Assembly (NCBI GenBank): GCA_028285495.1
Contig: JANQPB010000006.1
Location: 124,001 to 188,000, forward strand
Length of the DNA: 64,000 nt
Direction of reading: 5' to 3'
DNA from: Acidimicrobiales bacterium
GTDB taxonomy: Bacteria > Actinomycetota > Acidimicrobiia > Acidimicrobiales > SZUA-35
The translations under genes and the position numbers were made by a program. Below are positions 1-11,300 of this stretch, in pieces; the stretch's first letter is position 1, and each line of letters begins with the position of its first letter. The notes under the pieces were generated by a model. It ran no database searches and had not been told where the DNA came from. It was given only the letters and a program-made list of their open reading frames with translations.

Positions 1-2601
1 GACGAGGCCCTGTCGACCTTCGAGGTCCGCTGGGCCCCGGCCCTCGTCGACCCGGACGAGCACAACGAGCTGAGCCAGGCCCTGCCCGGCGCGGTCAGCG
101 TGCTCGAGAACCGCCCGGACGGTCGAGCGATGACAACGGCCGTGCTCTCCGACCTGGTCACCGCCATCTTCTCCGAGGCCGCCGGTCGCCTCGAGGTCCC
201 GGCCGCACCGCCGGACCCGTCGTCGAAGAGCGACGTGGCCGAGTGCTTCCTGACCCGCCTCGACGGCGAGCCGTTCGACGCCCCCGCCCGACTCGGCTCG
301 GAGCTGGCCCGCCGGGTCGACCAGTGGACGCGGTCGGTCAGCGGCACGAAGAAGTTCAAGCTGGTCATCCAGCTCGACCCGCCCGACGACGCCAACGCCT
401 GGTACCTCGCCGTGCTGGCCCCCAACAACGACAACCGGCTCCTCCCGGTCGAGCAGGTCATCGTCAACTCGTCGAACACCCGCCGCAAGGAGGTCGAGGA
501 GGAGCTGGTCCGCCTCGAGCGACTGTTCCCCGAGCTGCTCCGCCCGGGGGCCCGCCGTCGTGGCGAGGTCATCCTCAGCCAGGACGAGGCCTGGAAGCTG
601 ATGTCCAGGGACGGCCTGGTGCTGACGGCCGCCGGCTACGAGGTCCGGGCCCCGACGCTGTCGCGCCGCAAGCCGACCCCAACCCTGCGCCTGACCTCCG
701 AGGAGGCCCAGGAGTCGGTCGTCGGAGCGCAGCAGCTGGCCAACGTCCGATGGAGCGTCACGTTCGACGACATCGAGCTGACGGCGGCCGAGATCGCCGA
801 GCTGGCGTCGCAGGCCCGGCCGCTGGTCGAGTCGCACGGCCGCTGGGTCGAGCTCGATCAGGCCGACCTGGCCCAGGCCGCGGCCGCACTGGCCGAGCGG
901 GCCGACAAGACCCGCCTGAGCGGGGCCGACATGCTCCGTCACGCCCTCGGCCTCGAGGGCAACCCGCTGGCCGGTGGGGTCGCCATCGCCGGCGACGGCT
1001 GGGCGGCCGAGCTGTTGCGCAGCGCCGAGGAGCTCCCGGAGGACCCACCGACCACGCTCGAGGGGTTCGACGGGGAGCTGCGGTCGTACCAGGCCGACGC
1101 CAGGATGTGGCTGTCGTTCCTCGACCAGGCCGGCCTCGGCGGCTGTCTCGCCCTCGACATGGGCCTCGGCAAGACCCCGACGATGCTGGCCCATGTCCGG
1201 GCCACCCGTGACAACGGCCCGACGCTGGTCATCGCGCCACCGGCCGTGGTCGGCAACTGGTACAACGAGGCCCGCAAGTTCGTGCCCGACGTGACCGCCC
1301 GGGTCCACCACGGCCCCAACCGGGCCGAGGCGTCCCGCATCCCGGCGATGGCCGAGTCGTCCGAGCTGATCATCACCACCTACGGCACGGCGATCCGCGA
1401 CATCGCCTCGCTCGAGAAGATCGAGTGGGACAAGGTGATCCTCGACGAGGCCCAGGCCATCAAGAACCCGGCCTCGGAGACCGCCCAGCAGCTGCGACGG
1501 CTCCAGGCCAGGACCCGGGTCGCCCTCACCGGCACCCCGATCGAGAACGGGCTCGGCGACCTGTGGGCGATCATGGACTTCACGAACCCCGGGCTGGTCG
1601 GCGGTCGGACGTCGTTCATCTCCCAGCTGTCCGGCGAGGGTCGGACGTCGACCAAGGACTCGGCCGAGTCGGCCCTGCGGGCCCTCAACGGCATCCTCGT
1701 GTTCCGTCGGACCAAGTCCGAGCCGCAGATCGCAGCCGAGCTGCCCGACCGGATCGACGAGCTCGACCACTGCGCCATGACCCCCGAGCAGATCGGGCTG
1801 TACCAGGCCGTCCTCGACGACCTCGTGGCCCAGACCAGCGAGGAGGAGGCCGGGACCAAGCGCAAGGGTGCGGTGCTGGCCGCCATCACCGCCCTCAAGC
1901 AGATCTGCAACCACCCGTCGGCCTACCGCAAGGACGACGAGCCGCTCGACGGTCGCTCGGGCAAGCTGGCCCGGCTCAACGAGATCGTCGACAACGTGTT
2001 CGCGGCCGACGAGCGGGTGCTGATCTTCACCCACTTCGCCAGCTGGGGCGAGCGCCTGGCCGAGTACCTGACCGAGCGCACCGGCAAGCCGATCGCCTGC
2101 TACCACGGCGGGCTCAGTCGGGGCGTTCGCGACAAGCTGGTCAAGGACTTCCAGGCCACCACCGGAGCGGGGGCGATGGTGCTGTCGCTCAAGGCCGGCG
2201 GCACCGGCCTCAACCTGACCGCGGCGAGCCACGTCGTGCTCTACGACCGCTGGTGGAACCCGGCGGTCGAGGATCAGGCCCGTGACCGGGTCTGGCGCAT
2301 CGGCCAGACCAGCACGGTCATCTGCCATCGCCTGGTGTGCCCGGGCACGGTCGACGAGCGGGTCGAGGAGGTGGTGGCCGGGAAGCGGCAGATCGCCGAC
2401 ATGGTCCTGCCGAAGTCGAGCTCGGTCGGCGATCTCGACGCCGACCAGCTCCGGGTTGCGCTCGGCATCGACCCCGACCTGCTCATCGCCGAGGAGGTCG
2501 AGGACCACACGGCGTCGTCGGCCGACGCGCCGACCGACGACGCATGGGACGGCCCGGGTGACGAGTCGACGCTGGTCGGCGCCAACGAGGTGACCTCATG
2601 A
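1..2601 (+). CDS. SNF2-family DEAD/DEAH helicase (5' partial, frame open from base 1)
   Basis: Frame open from position 1; helicase motifs LDMGLGKTPTMLAH, ILDEAQAIKN, LTGTPIENGLGDLW, LKAGGTGLNLTAASHVVLYDRWWNPAVEDQARDRVWRIGQ. Confidence 0.95.
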   Translation, partial: DEALSTFEVRWAPALVDPDEHNELSQALPGAVSVLENRPDGRAMTTAVLSDLVTAIFSEAAGRLEVPAAPPDPSSKSDVAECFLTRLDGEPFDAPARLGSELARRVDQWTRSVSGTKKFKLVIQLDPPDDANAWYLAVLAPNNDNRLLPVEQVIVNSSNTRRKEVEEELVRLERLFPELLRPGARRRGEVILSQDEAWKLMSRDGLVLTAAGYEVRAPTLSRRKPTPTLRLTSEEAQESVVGAQQLANVRWSVTFDDIELTAAEIAELASQARPLVESHGRWVELDQADLAQAAAALAERADKTRLSGADMLRHALGLEGNPLAGGVAIAGDGWAAELLRSAEELPEDPPTTLEGFDGELRSYQADARMWLSFLDQAGLGGCLALDMGLGKTPTMLAHVRATRDNGPTLVIAPPAVVGNWYNEARKFVPDVTARVHHGPNRAEASRIPAMAESSELIITTYGTAIRDIASLEKIEWDKVILDEAQAIKNPASETAQQLRRLQARTRVALTGTPIENGLGDLWAIMDFTNPGLVGGRTSFISQLSGEGRTSTKDSAESALRALNGILVFRRTKSEPQIAAELPDRIDELDHCAMTPEQIGLYQAVLDDLVAQTSEEEAGTKRKGAVLAAITALKQICNHPSAYRKDDEPLDGRSGKLARLNEIVDNVFAADERVLIFTHFASWGERLAEYLTERTGKPIACYHGGLSRGVRDKLVKDFQATTGAGAMVLSLKAGGTGLNLTAASHVVLYDRWWNPAVEDQARDRVWRIGQTSTVICHRLVCPGTVDERVEEVVAGKRQIADMVLPKSSSVGDLDADQLRVALGIDPDLLIAEEVEDHTASSADAPTDDAWDGPGDESTLVGANEVTS

Positions 2602-2951
2602 GTGGCAATTCGGGCAAGCAGAACGGCAAGGGCCAGAGCTCCGGCCGCGGCGGCGACGACAAGTCGAGGCGCCGGCGCAAGAGCACCAGGAAGAAGAAGG
2701 TCGACCCCCAGGTCTTCTGGGGCGATCCGGCCAAGCTGGCCGAGCACACCCCGGGCAGGGCCCTGGTCACGACCGAGCCGTCCGCGGTCATCGGGTCGCT
2801 CGGCCGTCCCCCGCTCTCCGGTCAGCAGCACGCAGCCGAGCACTACTTCGTGGCGGTCTATGACCGGGCGGTCAACCTGGCCGGGGCGCTGGCCGCGGCC
2901 GGCCAGCTGATCGATCCCGAGGAGCTGCTCGACGGCGACCGCTCGTACTGA
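2598..2951 (+). CDS. Small basic hypothetical protein, translationally coupled to the helicase
   Basis: ATGA overlap with upstream stop; Lys/Arg-rich N-terminus. Confidence 0.7.
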   Translation: MSGNSGKQNGKGQSSGRGGDDKSRRRRKSTRKKKVDPQVFWGDPAKLAEHTPGRALVTTEPSAVIGSLGRPPLSGQQHAAEHYFVAVYDRAVNLAGALAAAGQLIDPEELLDGDRSY

Positions 2952-3069
2952 GACCGGGCCCGACCGGCCGGGTGACCGGGCCGGGCAACGATTCGATCGC
3001 TCCCGAGCCGGCCGGTAGCGTTGGCCGACGTCGAGCGGGGATCGGGCTCCGGTCGTCGACGAAGGGACC

Positions 3070-4002
3070 GTGACGAGCATGGATTTCGGCGTTCACCTGC
3101 CGCAGTTGGGACGATCGGCCAACCGGGCCAACCTGATCGAATGGGCGACCGAGGCCGATCGCCTCGGCCTGCACAGCGCCTGGGTCAGCGATCACGTCGC
3201 CTGGCCCCGTGACATCGAGTCGTCGTATCCCTACACCGACGACGGCAGCTTCCCCGGCGGGTTCGACATGCCGTGGCTCGATCCGCTCGGCACCCTCACC
3301 TTCGTCGCCGCCGTGACCGAGCGGATCCGGCTCGGCACGACGGTCCTCATCCTCGGCTACCGGCCGCCGGTGCTGACCGCCAAGTGGTACTCGACCATCG
3401 ACGTGCTGTCGGACGGGCGGGCCATACTCGGCGTCGGCGTCGGCTGGATGCGGGAGGAATTCGAGGTGCTCGGCATGCCGTTCGACAACCGGGGGGCCAG
3501 GGCCGACGAGCAGCTCGAGATCTTCGACCGGCTCTTCACCGAGGAGACCCCGAGCTACGACGGCACCTACTACTCGTTCCCCGAGGTCGGCTTCAGCCCG
3601 AAACCGCCCGGCGGACGGATCCCCATCTGGGTCGGCGGTTCGTCTGAGGCGGCATTCCGGCGGACGGCCCGACACGGCGACGCCTTCCACGCCGCCTTCG
3701 AGCCGATCGAGCGGGTCGGCGACGAGTGGGCCGCCATCGGCCGGGCCTGCGAGGACATCGGCCGCGACCGGTCGGAGCTGACGCTGTCGGTCCGGGCCTA
3801 CCTCGACCCCGGTGCGGCGATGGAGCCGGAGAAGTCGATCCAGGGCAGCCCCGAGCAGATGGCCGAAACGGTCGGTCGTTGGCGCGAGATCGGCGTCGAC
3901 CACCTGGCCCTCGACGTCGTGGCCGGCGGAGGCGCGTCGGGTCGGCTCGATGCGCTGCGCTCGTTCATGGCCGACGTCGCTCCCGGATTCGCGTCGAGCT
4001 GA
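3070..4002 (+). CDS. Luciferase-like (LLM) probably F420-dependent oxidoreductase
   Basis: MDFGVHLPQLG...WATEADRLGLHSAWVSDHV...RIRLGTTVLILGYRPP...GVGVGWMREEFEVLG. Confidence 0.9.
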   Translation: MTSMDFGVHLPQLGRSANRANLIEWATEADRLGLHSAWVSDHVAWPRDIESSYPYTDDGSFPGGFDMPWLDPLGTLTFVAAVTERIRLGTTVLILGYRPPVLTAKWYSTIDVLSDGRAILGVGVGWMREEFEVLGMPFDNRGARADEQLEIFDRLFTEETPSYDGTYYSFPEVGFSPKPPGGRIPIWVGGSSEAAFRRTARHGDAFHAAFEPIERVGDEWAAIGRACEDIGRDRSELTLSVRAYLDPGAAMEPEKSIQGSPEQMAETVGRWREIGVDHLALDVVAGGGASGRLDALRSFMADVAPGFASS

Positions 4003-4039
4003 TCCCGGCGACGACGGGCCGAGCCGATCGCCGTGCCGA

Positions 4040-5446
4040 TCAGGCGTCGGCCCTGGCGGCCGGGCGGTCCAGCTGGGGCCAGAGGTCGGCCTCGGCCAGC
4101 GGCTCGGACACCGCGTAGCCCTGCACCTGGTCGACCCCGAGCTCGCCGATCAGGGCCAGCTCCTCGGCCGTCTCGACCTGGCAGGCGGTCACCGCGATGC
4201 CCCGGTCGTTGGCGAAGCCGCAGATGAGGCGGACCAGGTCGCGGCGCCCGCCGTCGGTGCGGAGCGATCGCACGACCTCGCGGTCGAGGTTGACGACGTT
4301 GACCGGCAGCCGCTGGATGCGACCGAGCGAGAGGCTGGCGGGCCGCAGGTTGTCGAGGGCGAGCTGGACCTCGAGCTCCTCGAGGGCCTCGAACACCGGT
4401 GCGAACACCGCCTCCTCGAGGACGGGGGCGTCGGTGAGCTCGATCCCGATCGTGACCTCGCCGCCGTTGCTGGCCAGCGCCTCGATCTCGTCGAGGAAGC
4501 GGCGGTCGAGCAGCTCGATCGGGGCGAGGTCGAACCAGAGGCGGCGGGGGCCGAGCGTGCCCTCGCTGGCCCAGCGGCGGGCCATGGCCATGGCATCGCC
4601 GCGAACCTGACGCCCGAGCTGGCCGAGGAGGCCGTCGCGCTCGGCCACCCGGAGGAACTCGACGGTCGGGATCGGCCCGAGCTGGGGATGACGCCAGCGG
4701 GGGAACACCTCGAGCCCGACCGGCACGAGTCCGGCGACGCCGACCCTGGGCTGGAACTCGAGCGTGATCTGTCGCTCCGAGAGGGCCCTGGTGAGTTCGA
4801 CCCCGATGTCGTCGTGCCGCCGGCTACGGCGGACGATGTAGTCGTTGTGGACCAGGTACGGCGTCTCGTCGGTCGTCTCGGCGATCGTCCGCCCGACCGC
4901 GTCGACGGCATCGGCGACAGCGATGGCCAGCTCGGACGGGGCGGCGGCCGATCCCTCGACGGCGGCAACGCCGAGGCGTGACGCCAGGCCGACGACCGGC
5001 GACGAGTCGCCGTGGACGACGACGAGGGCCGCCGCGAGCGCACCCCCGAGGCGCTCGGCCTCCTCGCGGTCGCATGGCCGGCTGGCGAAGCCGAGCACGT
5101 CGCTGCCCCGCCGCAGGAGAACCAGTGCCGGGTCGACGGCGAGCAGCTGGTCCTCGATCGCCTCGTCGAGCTCGGTGGCCGACGGGCCGCCCGGCTCGCT
5201 CCACTTGTGGAGATGCACCGCCCGGGCCCTGGCCCGGAACACCAGGATGCGGGCCCCCGCTGCGCCGGCGGTGGCGATGGCGTGGCCGAGCGAGGTGAGG
5301 AACGCGTGCTCGGTGGTCGCCCGACCGCCGCTGAGGACGGGGTCGAAGCGCGCAGGCCGTGGCGGCGGCAGCTCACCGGTTCGGAGGTGGCGCATCCGCT
5401 GGCGGCGGCCGGTTGTCAGGAGGGGAGGAGAGTCGGTCATCAGCAC
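4040..5446 (-). CDS. Degenerate GGDEF-EAL domain protein
   Basis: C-terminal EAL-like fold (LEFQPRVGVAGLVPVGLEVFPRWRHP...DQVQGYAVSEPL) with altered catalytic motifs; GGDEF-like N-terminal half with GSDVL. Confidence 0.8.
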   Translation of the reverse strand: MLMTDSPPLLTTGRRQRMRHLRTGELPPPRPARFDPVLSGGRATTEHAFLTSLGHAIATAGAAGARILVFRARARAVHLHKWSEPGGPSATELDEAIEDQLLAVDPALVLLRRGSDVLGFASRPCDREEAERLGGALAAALVVVHGDSSPVVGLASRLGVAAVEGSAAAPSELAIAVADAVDAVGRTIAETTDETPYLVHNDYIVRRSRRHDDIGVELTRALSERQITLEFQPRVGVAGLVPVGLEVFPRWRHPQLGPIPTVEFLRVAERDGLLGQLGRQVRGDAMAMARRWASEGTLGPRRLWFDLAPIELLDRRFLDEIEALASNGGEVTIGIELTDAPVLEEAVFAPVFEALEELEVQLALDNLRPASLSLGRIQRLPVNVVNLDREVVRSLRTDGGRRDLVRLICGFANDRGIAVTACQVETAEELALIGELGVDQVQGYAVSEPLAEADLWPQLDRPAARADA

Positions 5447-5566
5447 GAGCGGCGGTGGACGGTGGAACCCCGCGACCAGGTCATCGGCCTGCCGACGCAG
5501 CCCGTTGAGGGGCCGTTCGGCCCTGTTGGGGTGGGCGCCCGGACCAACGGGCCCCGGTCGCCGACG

Positions 5567-6742
5567 TCAGCCGGAACCGAGCCGACGTCGCCCGGCCGCA
5601 ACCAGGTGGCGCCGGTCGAGCACGGGGTGCTGGACGATCGTGGCGGCGTCGCGCACGAGCCGCTGCAGCGGACTGGCGTGCAGCACGGCGGCGGCTCCAC
5701 CGAGGCGGTAGCAGCGCCAGACGACGTCGACCGCCCGATCGACGACGTCGATCGCCGCCACCATGGGCGCCGGACCCGGTCCACGGTCGCCCGGGCCGCC
5801 ATCGGCCCCGGCGACGGCGGCCAGCAGGTGGGCCCGAGCTCCGGCGACCTCGGCCTCGACCAGACCGAGCTCGGTCAGACCCGCCTCGCCGAGTGCGAGC
5901 GATCCGGCACGATCGGCTGCGGCGACCGGGCCGAGGGCTGCGACCTCGTCGACGGCCCGGGCCGCCAGGCCGATGGCGACCGCGGCGAGCGCGGCCGGGG
6001 CGAGGTCGCCCAACGTCGATCGGTCCACCGCCCGGTCGTCGCCCAGGGGCAGCCAGCGGCCCTCGGGCACGAAGGCCTCGGTCACCTGGTAGTCGGTCGA
6101 GCCCGAGCCTCGCAGCCCGACGGCGTGCCACGTGTCGAGGACGACGACCTGGTCGCGGCGGAAGTAGGCGTAGACCCGTTGGCCGCCGCTGTGGGTCGCG
6201 GCCCGTCTCGGCCCACCGTCGGCCGCGTCCCCGCCATCGGGGCCGTCGAGCCCGTTCGCCGTCCCGCCGTCGGTGCCGTCGAGGAGCCGGACCCCGCCCC
6301 CGATCCACGTGCAGTTGGCCACGCCGGTGCCCCAGCCCCAGCGGCCGGAGACGACCAGATCGCCGTCGTCGGTGAGACGACCGCTGCCACCGAGGGCCCG
6401 GGACCCGCCGAGCACGACCCTGGCGTCGCCGAGGATCGTGTCCGCGTGATGTCGGGGCAGGTGCTGGGCGTCGACGGCGGCGAGGATCCCGGCCGCGACA
6501 ACCAGGCCGGTCGACCCGTCGCGCCGGGCGCAGCGCTCGATGGCATCGAGGACGGTGGCGTGGTCGGCGCCGAACCCCGAGCGCTCGTCCGGCACGGCCA
6601 GGCGGAAGACGCCCCCGCCGATCAGCGCCTCGACGAGGTCCCGGGGGAGCGACCGTGCGGCCTCGATCTCGGCCGATCGGGCGCCGGCATCGAGCGCGAC
6701 CCGATCCAGATGGGCCAGCACCGACTGGACGGCACCGCTCAT
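5567..6742 (-). CDS. Acyl-CoA dehydrogenase-like flavoprotein
   Basis: ALIGGGVFRLAVPDERSGFGADHATVLDAIERCARRDGSTGLV...VVSGRWGWGTGVANCTWIGGG. Confidence 0.75.
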   Translation of the reverse strand: MSGAVQSVLAHLDRVALDAGARSAEIEAARSLPRDLVEALIGGGVFRLAVPDERSGFGADHATVLDAIERCARRDGSTGLVVAAGILAAVDAQHLPRHHADTILGDARVVLGGSRALGGSGRLTDDGDLVVSGRWGWGTGVANCTWIGGGVRLLDGTDGGTANGLDGPDGGDAADGGPRRAATHSGGQRVYAYFRRDQVVVLDTWHAVGLRGSGSTDYQVTEAFVPEGRWLPLGDDRAVDRSTLGDLAPAALAAVAIGLAARAVDEVAALGPVAAADRAGSLALGEAGLTELGLVEAEVAGARAHLLAAVAGADGGPGDRGPGPAPMVAAIDVVDRAVDVVWRCYRLGGAAAVLHASPLQRLVRDAATIVQHPVLDRRHLVAAGRRRLGSG

Positions 6743-7425
6743 CGGGCCTCCACCACCAGCTCGGCGTGATGCCGGTCGTCGCTCCAGCCCTGCCGCCGGT
6801 GCAGCACCCGCAGGCGGTCCGAACCCGGCCCGGCGACGAGGTCGAACAGCTCGCCTCGGCGGAGCAGGAACCGGGCCGACGGGCGAGGGTTGCGCTCGAG
6901 GTTGGTCGTGGTGGCGATCGACGCCAGGAACCGACTCCCGCCCGGCAGGTCGGCCGCCACCGACGCCAGCAGGTCACGATCGAGGAAGCTGACACAGGTC
7001 ACGACCGCCGGGCGGGGCCGACCGACCGCATCGAGCACCTCGCCGAGGCGACGCCCGGCCAGATCGAGACGGACCGTCGTCAGCGGGAGCTCCCGCCGGT
7101 CGGCGAACGCCGACGCCCGGTCGAGCGCCACCGCCGACCCGTCGACGAGCACGGCATCGAGGCCGCGGGCGGCCAGCGCCAGCACGTCGCCGCCGTCACC
7201 TCCGGCCAGATCGATGGCCTGTCCGCTGGCCGGCACCATCGACGACAGGCGCTGCAGCGCCCTCGATGGACCGGGGATGAGCTCGGTGGTGGCGGCCGGC
7301 TCGGCCAGCTCCCGGGCGCGGTAGCGCTCGTCCCAGATGGCCTGCCGCCCGCCCGTCTCCCCGTCCCCGGGGGCCGGCGCGCCGGGAGCGGCCGAGGCGG
7401 CAGCGCCCGGTCGACCGCTGCTCAA
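6739..7425 (-). CDS. Class I SAM-dependent methyltransferase (TTG start, TTGA overlap with upstream gene)
   Basis: IWDERYRA...[32 protein letters not shown]. Confidence 0.75.
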   Translation of the reverse strand: MSSGRPGAAASAAPGAPAPGDGETGGRQAIWDERYRARELAEPAATTELIPGPSRALQRLSSMVPASGQAIDLAGGDGGDVLALAARGLDAVLVDGSAVALDRASAFADRRELPLTTVRLDLAGRRLGEVLDAVGRPRPAVVTCVSFLDRDLLASVAADLPGGSRFLASIATTTNLERNPRPSARFLLRRGELFDLVAGPGSDRLRVLHRRQGWSDDRHHAELVVEAR

Positions 7426-8168
7426 CCCTCGTCCGATCCCTCCGGACCGAAGCCGACGACCTTGCCCCGGTTGATCGAGACCCAGTCCCGAGCCTCGAGG
7501 TACGGCCGGAACGTGTCGGCGATCGCCTGATGGTCGGTCGGGGTCTTCGGTCGCTGCAGCTCGTACAGGTGGGGGAACTCGACCCAGGCGGTCACCGCCT
7601 GCCAGAGCCGGAGGGCGGCATCGCCACGGGGTGGGTCGAGCAGGACCGGGCCGAACAGCGCCTGGTCGTCGAAGAACAGGGTCGGCACGCCGAAGCCACC
7701 CGAGTCGATCACGCGGGCGTGCTCGGCCTTGATCTCGTCGTGGGTCGTCTGGTCGGCCATGGCCTCGTCGACGACGGCAGGGTCGAGCCCGATCTCCTCG
7801 AGCAGGTGCCTGGCCACGTCGGGCTCGTGCGGCTTGTGGCCCTCGACGTGGAGGGCGGCACCGGCCCTGGCATACCAGGCATCGAGGTCGTCCATGCTGG
7901 AGCGGCGGAGGATGGCCCCGATCCGCATCATCGACCAGCCGTAGGACCAGTCCCGCTCCCAGGGGTGCTTCTTGCCCTCGCGACGGTTGACCTCTTCGAG
8001 GCTGAAGAACCGCCAGTTGACCGTTACCCCGAGCTGGTCCCGCACGTCGCGCATCCACAACGACGTCTGGTAGGCCCACGGACACATGACGTCGAAGTGG
8101 AAGTCGACGGTCCCGAGATCGGGCCCGGTCGCCGGCGCAGCGGACGTGGTTGCGGTCGTGTCATCCAT
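7422..8168 (-). CDS. DsbA-family / FrnE-like oxidoreductase
   Basis: [22 protein letters not shown]...[23 protein letters not shown]. Confidence 0.85.
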   Translation of the reverse strand: MDDTTATTSAAPATGPDLGTVDFHFDVMCPWAYQTSLWMRDVRDQLGVTVNWRFFSLEEVNRREGKKHPWERDWSYGWSMMRIGAILRRSSMDDLDAWYARAGAALHVEGHKPHEPDVARHLLEEIGLDPAVVDEAMADQTTHDEIKAEHARVIDSGGFGVPTLFFDDQALFGPVLLDPPRGDAALRLWQAVTAWVEFPHLYELQRPKTPTDHQAIADTFRPYLEARDWVSINRGKVVGFGPEGSDEG

Positions 8169-8219
8169 GGCGCAAGCATCCCCTGCCCGTCGGTCGACCG
8201 GCAAGCGGAGCCGAGACGC

Positions 8220-8278
8220 GGTCTGAGCCAACCCCAGCGACCACCGCCGACGGAATGCCGCTGGAATTGGCTCAGACC
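8220..8278. promoter_or_regulatory. Large inverted repeat between SARP gene and dsbA-like gene
   Basis: GGTCTGAGCCAA (8220-8231) / TTGGCTCAGACC (8267-8278), nested CCAGCG/CGCTGG. Confidence 0.7.
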
Positions 8279-8356
8279 AAGATGACCGCACCGACAGCCC
8301 GGAGGTGCCCGAATCGGTCGTGTCGATCGGCCCCATCTGGAGGTCGGTCGACACGT

Positions 8357-11300
8357 TCAGTTTGCACCGGCCGGTTTGAGGTTCGGTTGAAGCTCGATTG
8401 GAAGATCGTCGGCCGCGAGCAGCGGGGCCACCAGGCTGGCGGGCACGGTCCCGCCGAGCAGGCGGACCGCGTCGAGGCCGTTCTCGAGCAACCGTTGCGC
8501 CTTGCGCCGCCGCCCGGCCCCGTGGGCCGCCACGGCCGCCCACAGCGTGGCCGGTCCATAGATGGCCGAGCCGTCGTGGCGGACGATCAGGCGATCGCCG
8601 GCCTCGACCAGTCGCTGGTGGACGAGCTCGGCGCCGACCCGGTGGGACACGGTGGTGGCGGCCACCCCGAGCAGCGCCAGCTCGGCCAGATCGAGGCGGT
8701 CGAGGCGGTCCGGCGAGGCCAGGCGGGCCAGGTGCTCGGCCGCCCGGTCCCGCTGACCGAGATGGGCCAGGCGGAACACCGCCTCGGCCGGTCCGACCCG
8801 GTCGCCGGCCAGCAGACCGACCGGGGCCCGCCCGAGGCCGGGGACCGAGGCCCCGGGGACGTCGTCGCCGGACAGGCCGCGGAGGCTGCGCAGGACCCGG
8901 CGCTGGCGACCGACGGGGAGCGGCTCGGGCAGGCCGACGGCCGCCAGCTCGGCCACGGCCTCGTCGAGCGTCCGCTCGGCCTGGTCGAGCTCGCCGACCC
9001 ACAGGAGGTGGCGAACGAGGAGGAACCGGGCCTCGGCCCGCTGCAACGCATCGCCGCCGACCTCGGCGGAACCGACCGCGTCCTCGACCCGACCGGTGGC
9101 GGCATCGAGACGTCCGCTGGCCAGCAGCGCCGGGTACCCGTACCGGGCCCACAGCAGATCGGAGGCCGGTCCGGGCGCGGCGGCGGCGTGCTGGTCAAGC
9201 AGGTCCTCGAGCTGGGCCGGGGTCAGCTCGGTGGCGAAGCGGGCCACGAGCGTGGCCACGGCGGGGGCGGACGAGGCGCCGTCGCCCTCTCGGCGGGCGG
9301 CGGTGATCAGCTTCGTCGCGTCGCGCAACGCAGCGGCCAGCCCGGCGGTTTCGGCCTCGGTCGCCAGCAGGTGGACGCAGCCGGCGAGGCGGGCCGGGCT
9401 GGTCGCCGGTAGTCGCTCGATGGCGCCCCGGACCTCGTCGAGCAGTTGGGGGTCGGTGGCCACGAAGTCGACCGGATCGCCCGGCCCGGCCGGGAGCGTC
9501 GGCTGGCCGATCAGATTGAGGATGCTGCGCTCCAGGCGGTCGAGCGGGCGGTGTCGCGGCTCGTCGCCGCCGACCCCACGCAGCGGGGTCGCCGGTGTCG
9601 ACCGCGACCACGTCTCCCGGTCGGGGGCGGCCCCGCCGGCCAGCTCGTCGATGGCGGCACGGAGGTTCCGCCTCGCGTTGTCGGCCCAGTCGACGGGGCG
9701 GTCCTCGACCCGGGCCCGCCAGCTCAGGTAGCCGAGGATGTCGGTGACGAGGTCGTCGCAGTCGTCCCTCTGCTGCCCGTCCCGCTGACCGGCACGCTTG
9801 AGCGCCTCCGCCGCGGTCAACCCGTTGCGGATCCGCCCGTCGAGCTCGGGGAACGGCACCGTGCGGGCGCCCCGATGGAGGACGTCGAGTGCGACCCGGG
9901 CCGCCAGCGCCCGGTCGCCCGGCTCCGGCGACCACGACAGGTGGTACGAGGCCTCGACCTCGTCGGTGTCGAGCAGGTGGCCACCGATCACCCGGTGACG
10001 GTGGCGGAGGCTGCCCGGCTCCAGGTCGCCGGCGAGCACCTCCTGGACGACCGGGTGGCGGAAGCGACAGGTCCCGAGCGACGGGTCGTCCTCGGCCAGG
10101 ACCCCGGCCCGCAGTGCGGCGGCGATCACCCGCTCGGTCGGCTCGGTGCCGCCGGGATGCAGCGGTGCCACGTCGTCGGCGGCGAAGGGACCACGGAACA
10201 GCGCTGCGCCCCGCAGCACGGTCAGGGCGAGGGGATGCACCTGTTCGACCCGGTCGACGACGAGCGCCCGCAATGCGGGCGAGACCGGGAAGCGGTCGTC
10301 CTCCATCGCCGCAACCAGCTCGATGGCGAAGCGGGGGTTGCCGCCGCTCCGCCGCCGGATCGCCGTGGTCTGCTGGGGGGTGAGGTCGTGCCCGCCGGCG
10401 GCCGCCAGCTCGCCGATCTCGGCCGCGTCGAGCGGCGCCAGGTCGATCCGGTGCAGGTCGGGGAGGCGGCCGAGGGCCCGGAGGGCGGAGGGAACCGGGC
10501 CGCTCTCGGCCTCGAGCCCGCGCCAGGTGGCGACGATCCCGACCGGTTCGTCGGTCATGGCCGACACGAGGTACTCCAGCATGGTGATCGAAGCCCGGTC
10601 GGCCCGGTCGAGGTCCTCGAGCACGAGCACGACCGGGGCGTGGCGGGCCGACCGGGCCACGAGCCCCGACACCGCCAGGATCGTGTCGGCCGCCGTCGCC
10701 GGCCTGGCATCCTCGGGACGGCCGAGGGCGGTCGCCACCGACAGGCCGAGACCGCCGATGGCGTCGAGGCCACGGGTCAGCTCGGCGACCGGCCGAGGGT
10801 CGCCATCGAGCAGGTCGAGCACGATCTGGGCCCACGGCCACAGCGGGGCCAGGCTCTCGGCCAGGGTGCGGGCTCGGGCGATGTGGAGTCCCTGCCCGCC
10901 GAGACGGTCGGTCAGCTCCCGAACCAGCGTCGTCTTGCCGCTGCCGGCATCGCCGACCACGGCAACGGCCCCCAGCCGCCCCCTTTCGAGCGCTCGGTCG
11001 ATCTCGGACAGCTGGCGCCTGGCCGCCCGCCGGCCGACCGGCCCGGCCGGCCGGGACCCGACAGGCGCAGCAGCGCCGGCCGAGCTCGCCGGCTCGTCCC
11101 GTCCCGCTCGGTTCGGAGCGGGCGGCCAGACGTCGAGCGACCGGTCGTGGTTGAGGATCCGCAGCTCCATCTGCTCGATGGCGGGACTCGGGTCGATCCC
11201 GAGCCCGTCACGCAGCCGCTCCCGCAGCCGCCGACCGAGCGCAAGCGCCTCCGACTGCCGCCCGGTGCGGTAGAGGGTCAGCATCCCCAGCTCGGTGAGA

